Source: Anniella stebbinsi (taxonomy: Eukaryota > Chordata > Lepidosauria > Squamata > Anniellidae). Taken from it: DNA of 64,000 bases. The translations under genes were made by a program, and so were the position numbers. The stretch covers positions 110,814,001 to 110,878,000 of the forward strand of contig JARDYH010000004.1 in the NCBI GenBank assembly GCA_029215795.1. Reading direction: 5' to 3'. The notes beneath the pieces were generated by a model that had not been told where the DNA came from, did no database searches, and worked only from the letters and a program-made list of their open reading frames with translations. Shown here piece by piece: positions 53,429 through 64,000 of this stretch (positions are counted from its first letter, which is position 1; each line of letters starts with the position of its first letter).

Positions 53429-53706
53429 AATGTAAGACTGGGAGCTAGATATGGAATGTTGTGCTCTCTGGCAAACCTGCTGTCTCTCAGCAGCCCCATT
53501 CACTTGTATTGATGATAGCAATAATGGACAAAGACTGGATAGCCCGGGCCATAGCAGGTTTCTGTAAAATAGGGGTGCAGAATTATATTATAGTGTGGGG
53601 ACTAATTGCCCCAACCAGGCCCTCTACAGGACAGATGATGTCAGCCCCCTCCCCAGTATGATATTTATCCCTTTTCGGAGCACTCCTTCCAGGGGCCATG
53701 ATTTGG

Positions 53707-53756
<50 letters not shown>

Positions 53757-54728
53757 TGATGGTCTTTCACAAATGCGCAAAAACACAGATTTGGCTACCT
53801 AAGGTATGTAGACTTGCCTTGCCTGTTTCCTTGTATGTTTCAGCTGTCAAAGATAAAATGGGAATTATCAGCTCTCCCCCCCCCCCACACTTTTTACAAC
53901 TCCTTTTTGGAGTAGTTACTGCATTTGCACAAATTTCCCCTCCATTTACTTTCCAGCCTTTACGTTTGTGCAAATATTCCTGAAAGTTTTTTTTTAACCC
54001 TTAGGCGGTGACTGAACAGGACAGAACAAATGGGGTGCCAGCACTACTTCCTCTCACCCCCCACCAAAGGGGGCCCCATTCGCTCCATCCCATCTCAGCG
54101 TGTGGTGTTTTTTTTTAGAACTGTCAGAGATTTCTGCACATCCACTGCAGTGCAGTAACTGCTCTGAAAAGGAGCCATGAAAGGGGGGAGAGTTAATAAT
54201 TCCCATTTCTGGACTAGCTGGAGACTCGGGAAGTATTGAAAGGGTGGAGGACACTGACAAGTATCAGTTCAAGAAAGTGAGACGATTACATTGCCAAGAG
54301 ATATTGTCTCTCCCCCACCCCCCCACCCCACACACACACTTTTGGTGTACTTAGCCCATTTGCCACCACCCCCCACCACATTTTTGGTGCTTCTCAATTG
54401 CCTAATGGGTCCCTCCTTTCTCTTCCTATTATTTCTCTCTCAGTCCTTCACATATATGCACAAATTGACCTATAGGCCACCTCACCTTGTCAGTGTCCTT
54501 GAATGTTACCTACTCCACTTTCCTGCTCTCTTTGACAGCTGAAACCTACAAGGAAATTGACCCGGCAAGAGTACACAAAAAGTGGCAAAATCACAAAGAG
54601 CGGCATGGGCTTTTTTTGCCGCTCTTGCAGAGCGGCTCTGTAGCCACTTAGGACAAGCTATGGTGCCGGGTTCAACAAGCCACCCTGAAAACAGCTATCC
54701 TCAACATCCCATGCTGAATGGCCCACAC
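53429..54728. other. Intergenic, with (ATCT)n
   Basis: Apart from the microsatellite at 53707-53756 and C-runs at about 53877 and 54315 nothing was recognised. Confidence 0.35.
53707..53756. repeat. Microsatellite (ATCT)n
   Basis: About 12 ATCT units. Confidence 0.95.
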
Positions 54729-54730
54729 CA

Positions 54731-54812
54731 GGTTCGGACATCACGATAAGCCATGCTGATACTACCATGGCTCATAAACCACCATGGCAGATCATGACAT
54801 GCGAACCCAATC
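54731..54812. mobile_element. Short palindromic element
   Basis: GGTTCGGACATCACGATAAG and GATCATGACATGCGAACCC are the inverted ends; ACTACCATGGCTCATAAACC forms the centre. It resembles the GGGCCTGTTCAG class in style only. Confidence 0.5.
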
Positions 54813-55009
54813 ATTGTTTGAAGTGGGGAGGGCATCTTAAATATTTTACTTTTCCATTCCCTGTAACAGAAACACCGCACTAGATAACCTCAAACAATGC
54901 TTTTCGCTCATGCTTCCCACTGATTTGTGGACAGGATTCCTAGAGTCAATGCACACTGGGAAAGCAGTCATTTCCCCTTCTAACTGGAGCTCTTCGCACC
55001 ACCCTGGAA

Positions 55010-55113
55010 GATCTCCCTGATCTTGCAATTCCTAGCATTCCTGAGCCAGAGATGCTGGCTGTGGGATGCTGGGAATTCTGGGACTCTTTTCTATCTAAAC
55101 ATGCATAGAATTC
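55010..55113. mobile_element. Foldback element, GCTGCAATCCTATGC family, one arm decayed
   Basis: GATGCTGGGAATTCTGGGAC and TCTAAACATGCATAGAATTC form the right arm. The left arm (ATTCCTAGCATTCCTGAGCC) is incomplete. Confidence 0.5.
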
Positions 55114-55214
55114 TGCCTTAAGTGATGGGCACAGAACACTGCATGGTTCTTTGCATCTCAACCCAAAATGTGCCCCTGCCTATGAATTAAGGCAGCCAGG
55201 CATAAATTGCCGAG

Positions 55215-55266
55215 GGGGAGGAGGAGGAGGAGGAGGAGGAGGAGGAGGAGGAGGAGGAGGAGGAGG
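55215..55266. repeat. Microsatellite (GGA)n
   Basis: About 17 GGA units. Confidence 0.95.
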
Positions 55267-55341
55267 AAAAAGAGGAAAAGTATCACAAAAAAAAAAGAAT
55301 TCAGAAGAGGACAATGATTTGCATAGGCTATACATATGCAC

Positions 55342-55394
55342 AGATTGATAGATACATGATAGATGATAGATAGATAGATAGATAGATGATAGAT

Positions 55395-55428
<34 letters not shown>

Positions 55429-55456
55429 TAGAAGATATAGACAGATGATTACTAGA

Positions 55457-55494
<38 letters not shown>

Positions 55495-55665
55495 GATAGA
55501 TAGATAGATGATATAGACATAATTACTAGATTAGATAGATGAGAGAGAGAGAGAAGATATAGACAGATGATTACTAGATTAGATAGATGATAGATAGAGG
55601 ATAGATGATTGATTGATAGATAGATAGATAGATAGATAGTTAGATGATATATTGATTTATTATAA
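55342..55665. repeat. Long (GATA)n array with interspersed units
   Basis: About 320 bp dominated by GATA, broken by AGATGATTACTAGA and AGAAGATATAGACAGATGAT segments that recur three times. The array has thus grown by higher-order duplication as well as slippage. GATA arrays are abundant in snakes and lizards. Confidence 0.92.
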
Positions 55666-55865
55666 TTCAAATATAAATATAGTACATCACACAATACTGC
55701 TAAAGACAATATGACCAGGTGTCCTGTGTGTCTGCATGATCAGCTGGCTGCCCAGGTCTTGATGGGCAACAGTTCTTATGGTTTTTCTTTAAACTAGAAT
55801 TGGACGGCCTTTCAAACAGAGAACTGATCTCTGTAAAAAAAAAAACCTGGCCAACTGCAACATTG
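55666..55865 (+). repeat. AT-rich TIR family, partial copy
   Basis: TCTTATGGTTTTTCTTTAAA and GAACTGATCTCTGTAAAAAA match the right half of the copies at 24749 and 49745. Confidence 0.48.
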
Positions 55866-55887
55866 ATTATCTACCAATGAAGGTTGC

Positions 55888-55975
55888 AATGCTATACCTA
55901 GTTTCCCTGGAGTAATCCCATTGACCTCACTGGGACTTACTTCTGAGTAGTCACAAATAGGCTTGCACTGCAGAT
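55888..55975. mobile_element. Short palindromic repeat, GCAATCCTATGCA..CCATTGA family
   Basis: GTTGCAATGCTATACCTAG, then AATCCCATTGACCTCACTGG, then AATAGGCTTGCACTGC. Confidence 0.6.
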
Positions 55976-57431
55976 CAGTTAAACATTTACGCCGAACAAT
56001 AATAGAGATTACACAGCAAATCTGGCTTCACGTTCGTGTGATTAAATATTAAAAGTGCAGAATGTTACATGTCAAGTGCTTTATATTTCACTTTCGATAC
56101 GGCACCTTAAAAAAAAAAAAAAAAAAGATCCAGCGGGACTTGCCAAAGATGCGGATGTTTTGCTGCTTCTGCGTTTCTCAAGAAGACATGCCAGTCATTG
56201 CTTCATGCTTGCATTTAGTTGCTGTTGTTGGAAACAATATTAGGCAAGGCGAGATTGAGATTGAAGCCCAGGCTGCCGAAGCAATTCAGTGTGCCTCCTT
56301 AATGACTTCTCCAGTGGTCTTCAAGCAACACATATACAGATCCTTGGTGCTTCTAATAATTGCTAACTACTAATCCAAAGGTATATCCTCTGCCTTTGAA
56401 GGCGTTTGCCAAAGGAGGGAGCGCCAATCTCTGCATAATACATTTCTTTCTTGCTTCAAGCCTGTCAACATACATGTTCCCTACCACACCCATGGGTGCC
56501 CATGACTTTTTTCCCCCTGGCATTGAATGTGCAGCTAGTATTCACCTGCGACAACATTACACTAGAAGGAGTTAGACTGCTGCACTAGTTTTAGCTCTCA
56601 TTATGAGCCAATTGAGATGTGACATTTGTCAAAATAAATAGACAGTGTGGGCAAAGAGAGAAAGATGGATCAAGATTGTGGTGTGGGGAGAGGTGGCTTT
56701 AACCCTTTGCCCCTTCTGCAGTCCCTTTGCTCCTCGGTAATCAGAAATCCTCCCCACTCCCATTCCTGCTACTGGGACCTCTAAAGCAACTTAATGTCTA
56801 ATGATTTAGGGCACAATCCTATCAATTAGGCCCTCGATGACAGGGAGACCCCACACTCAGAGTCTTCCAATCATCCAATGCAGGGTGGGAGGAGCTGCGG
56901 AGACAATCTTTGCCTACCCGTCATTCCACTCTGCATATTTTGTTAGACGGGCTTTTCAGATTGTCTAGTGAGGGTGCTTTGGAGGGAGAGGGAAGGAGGC
57001 TGGAAGAGGCTCTGGATAGCTCGTATCCTGGTCTCTCCAGTCTCCTCCCCTACCTGCCCACTGGAACGCCTCCTTTCCCCCCTCTCTGAGGACATGTTTC
57101 TGTCTTTGGAGACAGCCAGTGCGGTTGTTTGTGCAGCAGCTGCAAAGGGTCAGTTGTGGGGTGGAGGGATGGGGCGGATTTCTGATTCCCCTTTCAGAGA
57201 TTGGAGCGCTGTCTCTGATCTTGGAAGGATTTTACGAGCAATCCTATGGTCCCAGGGATGCTTTCCCAGGAACTCTAGTATTGGTGACTCAAAAACTATC
57301 TATCTATCCTTTAAAACAGTTTGAAAACTGAAAAAATAATTTCAAAACTTTGAAACAGCTCTACCAGCAGAAACGGAGAGCAGGCGAGGATCTTAAAAGC
57401 AGAGTGGAGAGCTAAGAGATTTCAAGCGCAA
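55976..57431. other. Unassigned intergenic DNA
   Basis: An A-run of 17 lies at about 56110-56126. A 118-codon frame at 56968-57324 has no recognised domain. Nothing else. Confidence 0.35.
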
Positions 57432-57558
57432 ATCCTATGTATGTTTAAACAAGAAAAAAAGTCCTACATCTCCCAGCATCCTCAAGCCAGCCATGCTGGC
57501 TGGGGAACGCTGGGAGTTTGGGGAATTTTTCTGTCTAAATATGCATAGGAATGCACCC
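57432..57558. mobile_element. Foldback element, GCTGCAATCCTATGC family
   Basis: AATCCTATGTATGTTTAAAC and GTCTAAATATGCATAGGAAT are the arms; CCAGCCATGCTGGCTGGGG is the loop region. Confidence 0.7.
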
Positions 57559-58338
57559 TTAAAATACTGAAAAGCCATACGGCACAAAGACGTCTTAACA
57601 GCCCGTCTAAAAGTGAACAGGAGAGTTCAGCTTAGAAGTAGCTTCTCCCACCATTGTCTTTTCCTTTCTTGTCGAGAGCATTTCCAACAGGTGGCAATTA
57701 ATTTCATTGAGAAATATGTGGCATATACTACGCTGTCCATCTCTTGATTCTCATACTTTCATTCACACACACACACGCACACACTGCACTCCCTTTAGAT
57801 ACAGCTGGGTGCTCTTCTTGAACTGTTCCTCCCCCCCCCCCCCCCAGACAAGTCCCAAGCAGAGCTGAATATTACAATTCGACACTAGATGGCGCTGCGG
57901 ACTCAGCAAAGTCCCTGGAAAATTCATAAGTGGTGTCAATTTAACCAAAAGAAAAAGCAAGAGTATTTCGGAAATTATACACTGATCTGACATGTTTTGA
58001 CACGAATCAATTATGTATCTCTATAGTGCCAACTTTCTCTACCCCCACCTTCCCATAGATGCCTGGTAAAAAAATGTCCAATATGCGATAGATTTAGCAG
58101 TAAGGACCATCATTGCTGCTATACCTAAAAGGCATCTGTCTGGCTCTGTTCTGGATGGCCTGTGTTGTTTTCTCGCCTTTAGGGCTGTGTTTTAAGTTCT
58201 CCTCCCCTTTTCTCTTGGTTAGATCTGTTTGAACAGATTTCTACTCCACAGTGTCAGGATCTAGGCCACAGAAAGGTTGAACCATGGAGCATGCTTTCTC
58301 ATTGTTATAGCATCCTGAGACCCTTAATAATTCTAAGC
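57559..58338. other. Unassigned intergenic DNA
   Basis: There is a short (AC)n near 57765 and a C-run of about 20 at 57830-57845. Nothing else. Confidence 0.35.
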
Positions 58339-58404
58339 ACTGCGGGCTGGGGCATGTTGGGAGTTGTAGGGCTTTTTTTGTCTAAACTGCATAGAATTGC
58401 TCCT
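58339..58404. mobile_element. Foldback half copy, GCTGCAATCCTATGC family
   Basis: GCTGGGGCATGTTGGGAGTT, TAGGGC, then GTCTAAACTGCATAGAATTG: right arm only. Confidence 0.6.
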
Positions 58405-58655
58405 TTATTTGCTTGTCACTTGGGGTGACCCAGAGAGGCTGGATCAGCTGATAAAAGCAACCACTCTTGACCAGGACTGGCCCTACCATGAGGCATAGTG
58501 ATGCTGCTCACCTCAGGCAGAAGATTTCAGGGTACTCTTAAAGGACATCAGCATATCAATTCTGATTATTGTTTTGCCATCTTGCGGGGAATGGGACCCA
58601 CTCAGATTTTCTATCTCAGGCATCAAAATGTCTTGGGCTGTGTCTGGTCTTGGTT
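58405..58655 (+). repeat. Dispersed repeat, first of a direct pair
   Basis: GGCTGGATCAGCTGATAAAA and CTCTTGACCAGGACTGGCCC recur in the same orientation at 61005-61225. CTTGTCACTTGG precedes both. The class is unknown. Confidence 0.55.
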
Positions 58656-58937
58656 GTTTCCCCCTGTGACTTCTGTTCTGGACCTCTTTCAAAGCCAAGG
58701 AGGGAGACAGTTTTGGATATATCCTTGCAGATTCAAGGGCAGTCGAAGAAGTTGAAATAAGAAAGCCCAGTTCCTATTGAGGTAGTACACTGTGTCTAGG
58801 CTGTTCTACTTCATCTGCAGGTGGGGGCTTACATGACTGGAAGCTTTTCCACAGCAACAACAACACAACAGCAACAGCAACCAGAATAAACACAACCCCT
58901 CATGTAGAAAACTAGAATATCAGGGATAGGATAGGAC

Positions 58938-59095
58938 TAGGGTGACCATATGAAAAGGAGGACAGGGCTTCTGTATCTTTAACAGTTGCATAGAAAAGGG
59001 AATTTCAGCAGGTGTGATTTGCATGCATGCAGTGCCTGGTGAAATTCCCTCTTCATCACAACAGTTAACGCTGCAGGAACTCTGCCCTATTGATC
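58938..59095. mobile_element. Palindromic monomer element, right end decayed
   Basis: TAGGGTGACCATATGAAAAG at the left is close to the family consensus. GCAGGAACTCTGCCCTATTG shows a rearranged right end. It uses a TTTGCATGCATGCAG centre unlike the other copies. Confidence 0.65.
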
Positions 59096-59154
59096 AGATA
59101 CAAAAGAGGGCAGGATACATAAATATGATACCCATGGTATAAGACAGGATTGGA

Positions 59155-59780
59155 ATAGAGAATTGGAGTCTCCTATTTTGCTGAATCAATGGATTGTTGC
59201 CTTAGAGTCTGTATCTGAAGCTTCTATTGGTTTTAGGCTATGTCTTATTCAGCAAAAAAATCTTGTTTCAGGTTTATTGGACTCCACAATGCCTTTTCAA
59301 TAAGGGTCTGTCTAACTTGCATAACTGTTGGAGATGAAATGCACCTAGTGCTTCTTTCATTCATATGTTTTGGCAATGCCCAGTAGTTGCCCCCTTTTGG
59401 GAGGAGATTATAATAAGGATAAACTTTGTACTGAAACAAGCTTTCATATGGAATGATGTGCATGTCCTCCTAGATTCACTACCGGCTTCTTGGAACTTAA
59501 CACATGGTCAGTGCAAATGGATTTTCAGAGCCCTTGTGACAGCTAAAAGACTTATAATATCACGCTGAAAGGACAAAAGCTCCCCTCCCACAATGCAATG
59601 GATTGAGACCTTAACAGCGCTATCAACATTTGAACAAGCTTTATATAGGTGTGACTTGCAGGTGGATAAATACATGGATATATGGAGCATCATCGCACAG
59701 GGGGAAGCCGTGTTTGCTTACCATCGCTTCTCCGCCCATGAATTTGTCCCTCATGTTTGAGGCTCATAGCTTTTCAAGTT
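59155..59780 (+). pseudogene. L1 ORF2 C-terminal fragment
   Basis: The frame encodes VYWTPQCLFNKGLSNLHNCW, an in-frame TGA at about 59336-59338 where the family has a Cys (CWRC), then FIHMFWQCP and FWEEIIIRI. This is the Cys/His-rich C-terminus of L1-clade ORF2 (HxFWxCPxxxxFW). The frame then runs open to a stop near 59758. It is a 5'-truncated, non-functional insertion. Confidence 0.75.
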
Positions 59781-59915
59781 ACTATACTGGTTTTAAATGT
59801 ATGTGTCTATTGTATGTTTTTGCAGTTTTAATTTTTATATATTGTTTTTAATCTTATGGGAACCACCCAGAGAGCTTCGGCTGTGGGCTTCGGCTATGCA
59901 ATAAATAAAAATAAA
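59781..59915 (+). mobile_element. L2/CR1-type 3' tail attached to the L1 fragment
   Basis: CTGGTTTTAAATGTATGTGT through ACCACCCAGAGAGCTTCGGC and CAATAAATAAAAATAAA matches, in reverse, the LINE tail at 39779-39900. It joins directly to the L1 ORF2 end with no poly-A between. Confidence 0.6.
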
Positions 59916-60735
59916 TTACTTCTTTTGAAAGAGGAAGTAAACAACATGCAAGTGGCCCATTCAGTGGGCCGTTATGATCCTGCTGGGTCTCCTCCACACA
60001 GCAGGGGATAACAGCAGCTTCAATCTTTAAAAATAAGTCGGACTTACTGGGGTGGTTTTTTGTTACACAAAGAAGGCTAGAAGGGCAGGACGCGCGAGGG
60101 AGGCAGATGACATTGTGAGAGGGACTCATGAAAATCCGTGAGTGCCCAGTAATGAGTTTGCAATAAAACGCTCACCTGACGGAGCTCATGATCCCCTTTT
60201 TTTAATGAATGGTATACCTGATGGGGAAAAAATTGATATTCCAATATATATAATGTGTTTTTTTACAAAATTTATTTATTTATTTATTTGTTCTGTTCAG
60301 TTAATATTCACACAAAAAGAGGAGGCCACAGACAGGCAGAGCAGGTGTGTTTGCAGACTCTTTTGGACTCAAGGTTGTAATTCGTTTACTTAGTCAAAGT
60401 TATGCTGATATAAGCCTATTGACCAAGGCCGCAATCCGATACGCCAGAGCTGCACAACCTTTTTGGCCCCAAGGGGAGCATGTGATGTTGGCTTAGGAGA
60501 CACAGCATGCACGTATGCACACAAACACATCCTGTATTTATATCGGGCCTGGCCAATCCAGGCAGCTTCACACTGTTGCCAATTGTAGGGCCTAGTTCCA
60601 CACCCCTCTGTTTCATTTCATGCCTGGGAGGGCTTTGAGGCCTGAGCAATCACAACCCACTCTCATTATGGTCCTCAAGATTTCCAGATCGAGGTCTGGT
60701 CCCTGATTCCAGGGAGATCATGAAATATGTATTTA

Positions 60736-60768
<33 letters not shown>

Positions 60769-61004
60769 CTTTGTACCCCACCTTTCTTCCAGGAAAAATG
60801 GCACTCATCTATGATATTGAATGCAGCCTAGAAAACATTTGGCTGTCTCTTGGAGTTCATACATGCTGTAGTGATGCTGCTAATCAGTTACTGATAATTA
60901 AGTTCAAACTACACATTACACTTAGTTCTGTATGTGTGTATTCCCCCTCTTTTGTGTGTTGGCTTTCTCATTGTTACAGTCATTTCTCATTGTTATACCC
61001 TTAC
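59916..61004. other. Unassigned intergenic DNA with (GATT)n
   Basis: 60739-60767 is a (GATT)n run followed by a SINE- or LINE-like tail (TTTGTACCCCACCTTTCTTC). Nothing else. Confidence 0.38.
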
Positions 61005-61225
61005 TGCTTGTCACTTGGCATGACTAACAAAGGCTGGATCAGCTGATAAAAGCAACAGCTCTTGACCAAGGCTGGCCCTACCATTAGGCATGATGATAAT
61101 GTTAGGCAGCAGATTTCAAGGTACCATTGCATGGCATCAAAATGATTATATTTTCACCATCCTGAGCAGAGCCACTCAACTTTTCTGCTTCAGCCACTAA
61201 CGTGTTTTCAATAGTGTCTTCTCTG
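61005..61225 (+). repeat. Dispersed repeat, second of the direct pair
   Basis: It matches 58405-58655, including CATCAAAATG and a shared AAGGTACCATTGCATGG/AGGGTACTCTTAAAGG position. Confidence 0.55.
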
Positions 61226-61279
61226 TACTGGCTGTGAGCTGGAATGGAGGAAGGATGGGTAAACAGAGGGAGGCTAATG

Positions 61280-61475
61280 CTCAATCTTCGGTCCAGGTGC
61301 TAATAGTTGATGGACAAGTTCAGGACCCCTCCTCTCCCACTGGTGGGTTTTTTTACTCTAAAGTAGAAATTCACCGGACAGCAACTCAAAGCAACCCCTT
61401 AGCTCACTGCCCTTTGACAACCCTTCAAATAGTAGACAGTCCTCTGTAAAGAGGGACATGTGGTAACCCTACCCC
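61280..61475 (+). repeat. AT-rich TIR family, right-end fragment
   Basis: CCCTTCAAATAGTAGACAGT followed by CCTCTGTAAAGAGGGACATG and TGGTAACCCTA matches the family end. Confidence 0.42.
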
Positions 61476-61547
61476 AAACTGCTTTTTCATCCATGGAGAA
61501 GGAAATATGGGATCCCCATATCTTTCTCTTCACAACTTGGGGAGTGC

Positions 61548-61645
61548 AGTGGAGATTGGTGGCTCTGATTTCAGTGGGGCTGTGAATCCATTCCATGTTT
61601 CAATCAGAACCAGACAGAACTCTAAAGGTGCTGAACCCAATCCCT
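61548..61645. mobile_element. Foldback half copy, GTGGAGGCTGGTGGCTC family
   Basis: CAGTGGAGATTGGTGGCTCT and TCAGAACCAGACAGAACTCT: left arm only. Confidence 0.6.
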
Positions 61646-61847
61646 AAATTAGGTATCCCCCCAAAATTTCCAGAAGAGGAAGGGTTTTGCAGCCTGTCTC
61701 TGCCCATCCTTTCTGAATTCCAGGCTGATTTGTGTGGTATTGAATTTTATGTGTATGTTTAAGCAGAGGGGGTTTATTCGCCCATTCTATTTCTTAGGTT
61801 CTGTCAACTCAAGGAGCTTCCTCTTTATTTTGCAAAATACCTCAAAT

Positions 61848-61990
61848 TAGCCTTCCTTCAACCTGGTTCCTTTCAGATGGGTTGGACTACAATTTCCATC
61901 ATCCCCAGCCAATGCATTCACTAGCTGGGGGTAATGGAAGTTGTAGTCTAACACACATCTGGTGGGCCCCAGCTTGAGGAAGGCTATGCA
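61848..61990. mobile_element. Foldback element, TGGACTACAACTCCCAT family
   Basis: GGTTGGACTACAATTTCCAT and GGAAGTTGTAGTCTAACACA form the arms. TAGCTGGGGGTAATGGAAG follows the centre. Confidence 0.68.
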
Positions 61991-62075
61991 ACCCTATGCA
62001 TGTATGCTCAGTAGTCAGCCCCACTGAGTTCAATGGGACTCACTCCCAGGGAAGTGTGTATCAGATAGCAGCCTT
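61985..62075. mobile_element. Short palindromic repeat, GCAATCCTATGCA..CCATTGA family
   Basis: TGCAACCCTATGCATGTATG, then CACTGAGTTCAATGGGACTC, then GTGTGTATCAGATAGCAGCC. Confidence 0.68.
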
Positions 62076-63174
62076 AGTTATCCCCCATGTGATACCACTG
62101 CATTAAGTAGCAGGGAAAGCATACGAAGAATGTGCTTATCGATGTGGAGCGGACCCAGTATGTAAAAGATCACTCATCAGCAAGGACTCTTTGAGAGACT
62201 GTGTGATCTTCCAGTTAAAAAGATTGACTGAATCAATGGCTGAATGCTGTGTAATGGTTTCAGGGAGGCATATGCTTTCCTTTTGTTTTCCCAGAGGGTC
62301 CATTCAATTCAACGGATGGGGGAGACTAAAATGGCAAAATTTCCCTGCCTATCTCTTTTCCCTTGGGAGGGGGGGGGGAACCGCACATATCACCCATTGA
62401 TGCCAAATGCAAAGAGAAGGCACATTTCTTGCCTGCGTGCCAAACAGTGCACAATATGAGCTCGCCCACCATCAGACTGTGCTGTCTTAAAAGATATATG
62501 CTTCACACTTTTCCATGCACGCTGTAGGTGTGCTACTCCCTTCTGCCCATCTGTTACTTTGAGGCTTCCTGCCCCTCTACTCTGTGCCTAGAAATCTTCC
62601 TCAAGCCTTCATCAGAGCCTCCTATCACAGCACTGACATTTATAGGTTAACTGGATGCATCCCAGGATTTGTGTGACATCACATAATTGTAATAACTAGC
62701 ATTGTTATGTTACATCATTATAGCTTTAACCCTATAGACAGCCACATGCATTTAATTTCCTTTTGATGTTTTTGTTTTGTTTTGTTTTTTAAAGATAGTT
62801 GAAAGCCATATAATATGCAGAGTGTTCATTTCTTCCAATTGTATCAGAGGCTATTTTGGATTTTCAACCATTACCCTAAAGAAATAAACTGATAAGATTG
62901 ACGTCTGATTGATTGCGAAAGACAGAGAATGCTGTGAAAGGAAGTAATTCAGTAAACAAATTATCTTCAGAAATGGTCTCATAGATGTTCCCACCCTAAT
63001 GGGGCCACACTTGCTATTGAATCATTTCCCTAACTCTCCTTCCCAACTATAAAAAATAATTTTAAAGGTCAGACTGTGGGCTCAGAGAGACACAAAGTCA
63101 ATGCAACCCTGAAGAAAAGAGCCACTATTGGTAGACCAGGGACCTCTTGCTGTGTTTCCCCCCTCCATTTTTAG
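62076..63174. other. Unassigned intergenic DNA
   Basis: No repeat was recognised. A G-run lies at 62368-62377. 62690-63000 is AT-rich, unique-looking sequence without simple repeats and could be a conserved non-coding element, but nothing in the sequence alone shows that. Confidence 0.35.
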
Positions 63175-64000
63175 TTAAATCAAGCCAGCTGCCTTACTCA
63201 GGCCTGAGGGACGCAGTTTGATATTTTGTGAGGAAGAATATTCCTTCAGAAAGTTCATATTTGTGAATCTTAACCTGACCAGACTTCCTGTCCGGCAATT
63301 GAAGCACATCGAGTGTGTGTACATGAGTCTGAAGGCCAGGGATAGACTAGGGATTCTGTTAGTGTACCGGCCACCCCGCTGCCTATCAGACTCCCTGGCC
63401 GAGCTCACGGAACTGGTCTCGGAGTTGGTGTTGGATTCGCCCAGGCTTTTGGTCCTGGGCGATTTCAACATCCCATTCGAGGCTGGTTTGTCAGGTGCAG
63501 CTCAGGAGTTCATGGCATCCATGACAACCATGGGCCTATCCCAATTGGTCTCTGGACCTACACATTCAGCAGGTCACACCCTCGATGCTGTCTTCAGCTC
63601 CGAACAGACAGATCTGTGGGCGGAGGTAACAAATACCTCTGCATTGTCATGGACAGACCACTTTCTGGTCAGGGTTAGTATCACAGCTACCACCCGCCCC
63701 TGCAGGGGTGGCGGACCTATTAAGATGGTCTGCCCTCGAAGGCTGATGGATCCTTTTGGATTCCAGAAGGCATTGGAGGGATCTATGGCTGGTATCGTCG
63801 ACGATCCTGTAGAAGCCCTGGTCAATAGATGGAATCAAGACCTAACTAGGGCTATCGACACGATCGCCCCCAAACGTCCTCTCCGACCCGCTTCTAATCG
63901 GGCGCCCTGGTATACAGAAGATCTCAGGGAGTTGAAGCGGAAAGGACAATGACTGGAGCGCCGATAGCGGAAAACTCGACTTATATCCGATAAGACACGA
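63175..64000 (+). pseudogene. CR1/L2-clade LINE ORF2, endonuclease part (truncated by window end)
   Basis: The frame 63218-63952 carries the apurinic endonuclease signatures of this clade in order: LLVYRPPR, LLVLGDFNIPFE (the GDFN block), GLSQLVSGPTHSAGHTLD, and SWTDHFLV (the catalytic SDH block, here TDH). The linker PIKMVCPRRLMDPFGFQKAL follows. TGA at 63950-63952 and TAG at 63965-63967 end the frame, yet coding similarity continues (LERR, RKTRLISDKTR). Both stops therefore look like point mutations. The RT domain would follow beyond the window. The 5' end is truncated or diverged. Confidence 0.78.

Noticed and set aside
55342..55665. CRISPR-like array of spaced repeats
   Set aside because: It is a GATA microsatellite in vertebrate DNA with variable unit length and no spacers.

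Overview
The window is vertebrate nuclear DNA, most probably from a squamate reptile (lizard). The reasons are a three-exon vertebrate gene with GT-AG introns, tRNA-derived SINEs, CR1/L2-type LINE tails, an L1 fragment, an R4-like reverse transcriptase relic, Penelope-like (PLE) sequence, and many short hAT-like and foldback DNA transposons. Nothing bacterial, phage-like or CRISPR-like is present. Species cannot be fixed from the sequence.

One host protein gene is recognisable: ATP6V1G3, the G3 subunit of the vacuolar proton ATPase, on the + strand. Its three coding exons are 20032-20113, 42229-42329 and 47013-47186. They splice in frame to 118 codons, the usual length of the family, and the two introns are 22.1 kb and 4.7 kb. 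A TATA-like box lies about 60 bp upstream of the ATG and a polyadenylation signal at 47650. Everything else is intergenic or intronic.

Layout. 1-7.4 kb: SINE copies, a PLE relic with a hammerhead-like core, short terminal-inverted-repeat elements, then a large inverted repeat (6.1-7.4 kb) whose arms each carry a hammerhead ribozyme motif. 7.6-11 kb: a minus-strand CR1/L2 LINE 3' end invaded by a CpG-rich element and by a 1.1-kb hAT-like element with a perfect 8-bp target-site duplication; a related hAT-like element follows. 11-19.9 kb: hAT relics, palindromic dimer elements, one complete SINE and two LINE 3' ends, each split by a later insertion. 20-47.2 kb: ATP6V1G3 with repeat-filled introns. 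47.2-63.1 kb: more foldback elements, a GC-rich internally repetitive block, a possible solo LTR, long GATA and GGA microsatellites, and an L1 ORF2 tail joined to an L2-type 3' tail. 63.2-64 kb: the endonuclease part of a CR1/L2-clade ORF2 that runs off the end.

The most interesting signals are the hammerhead ribozyme motifs in the inverted repeat at 6.1-7.4 kb. The minus-strand copy has all core nucleotides and a perfect 8-bp stem I; the plus-strand copy has lost two stem-I bases next to the core. Next come a family of palindromic elements present both as 172-bp monomers and about 320-bp head-to-head dimers, and the apparent L1/L2 chimera. Family labels rest on reading by eye; no database search was possible.
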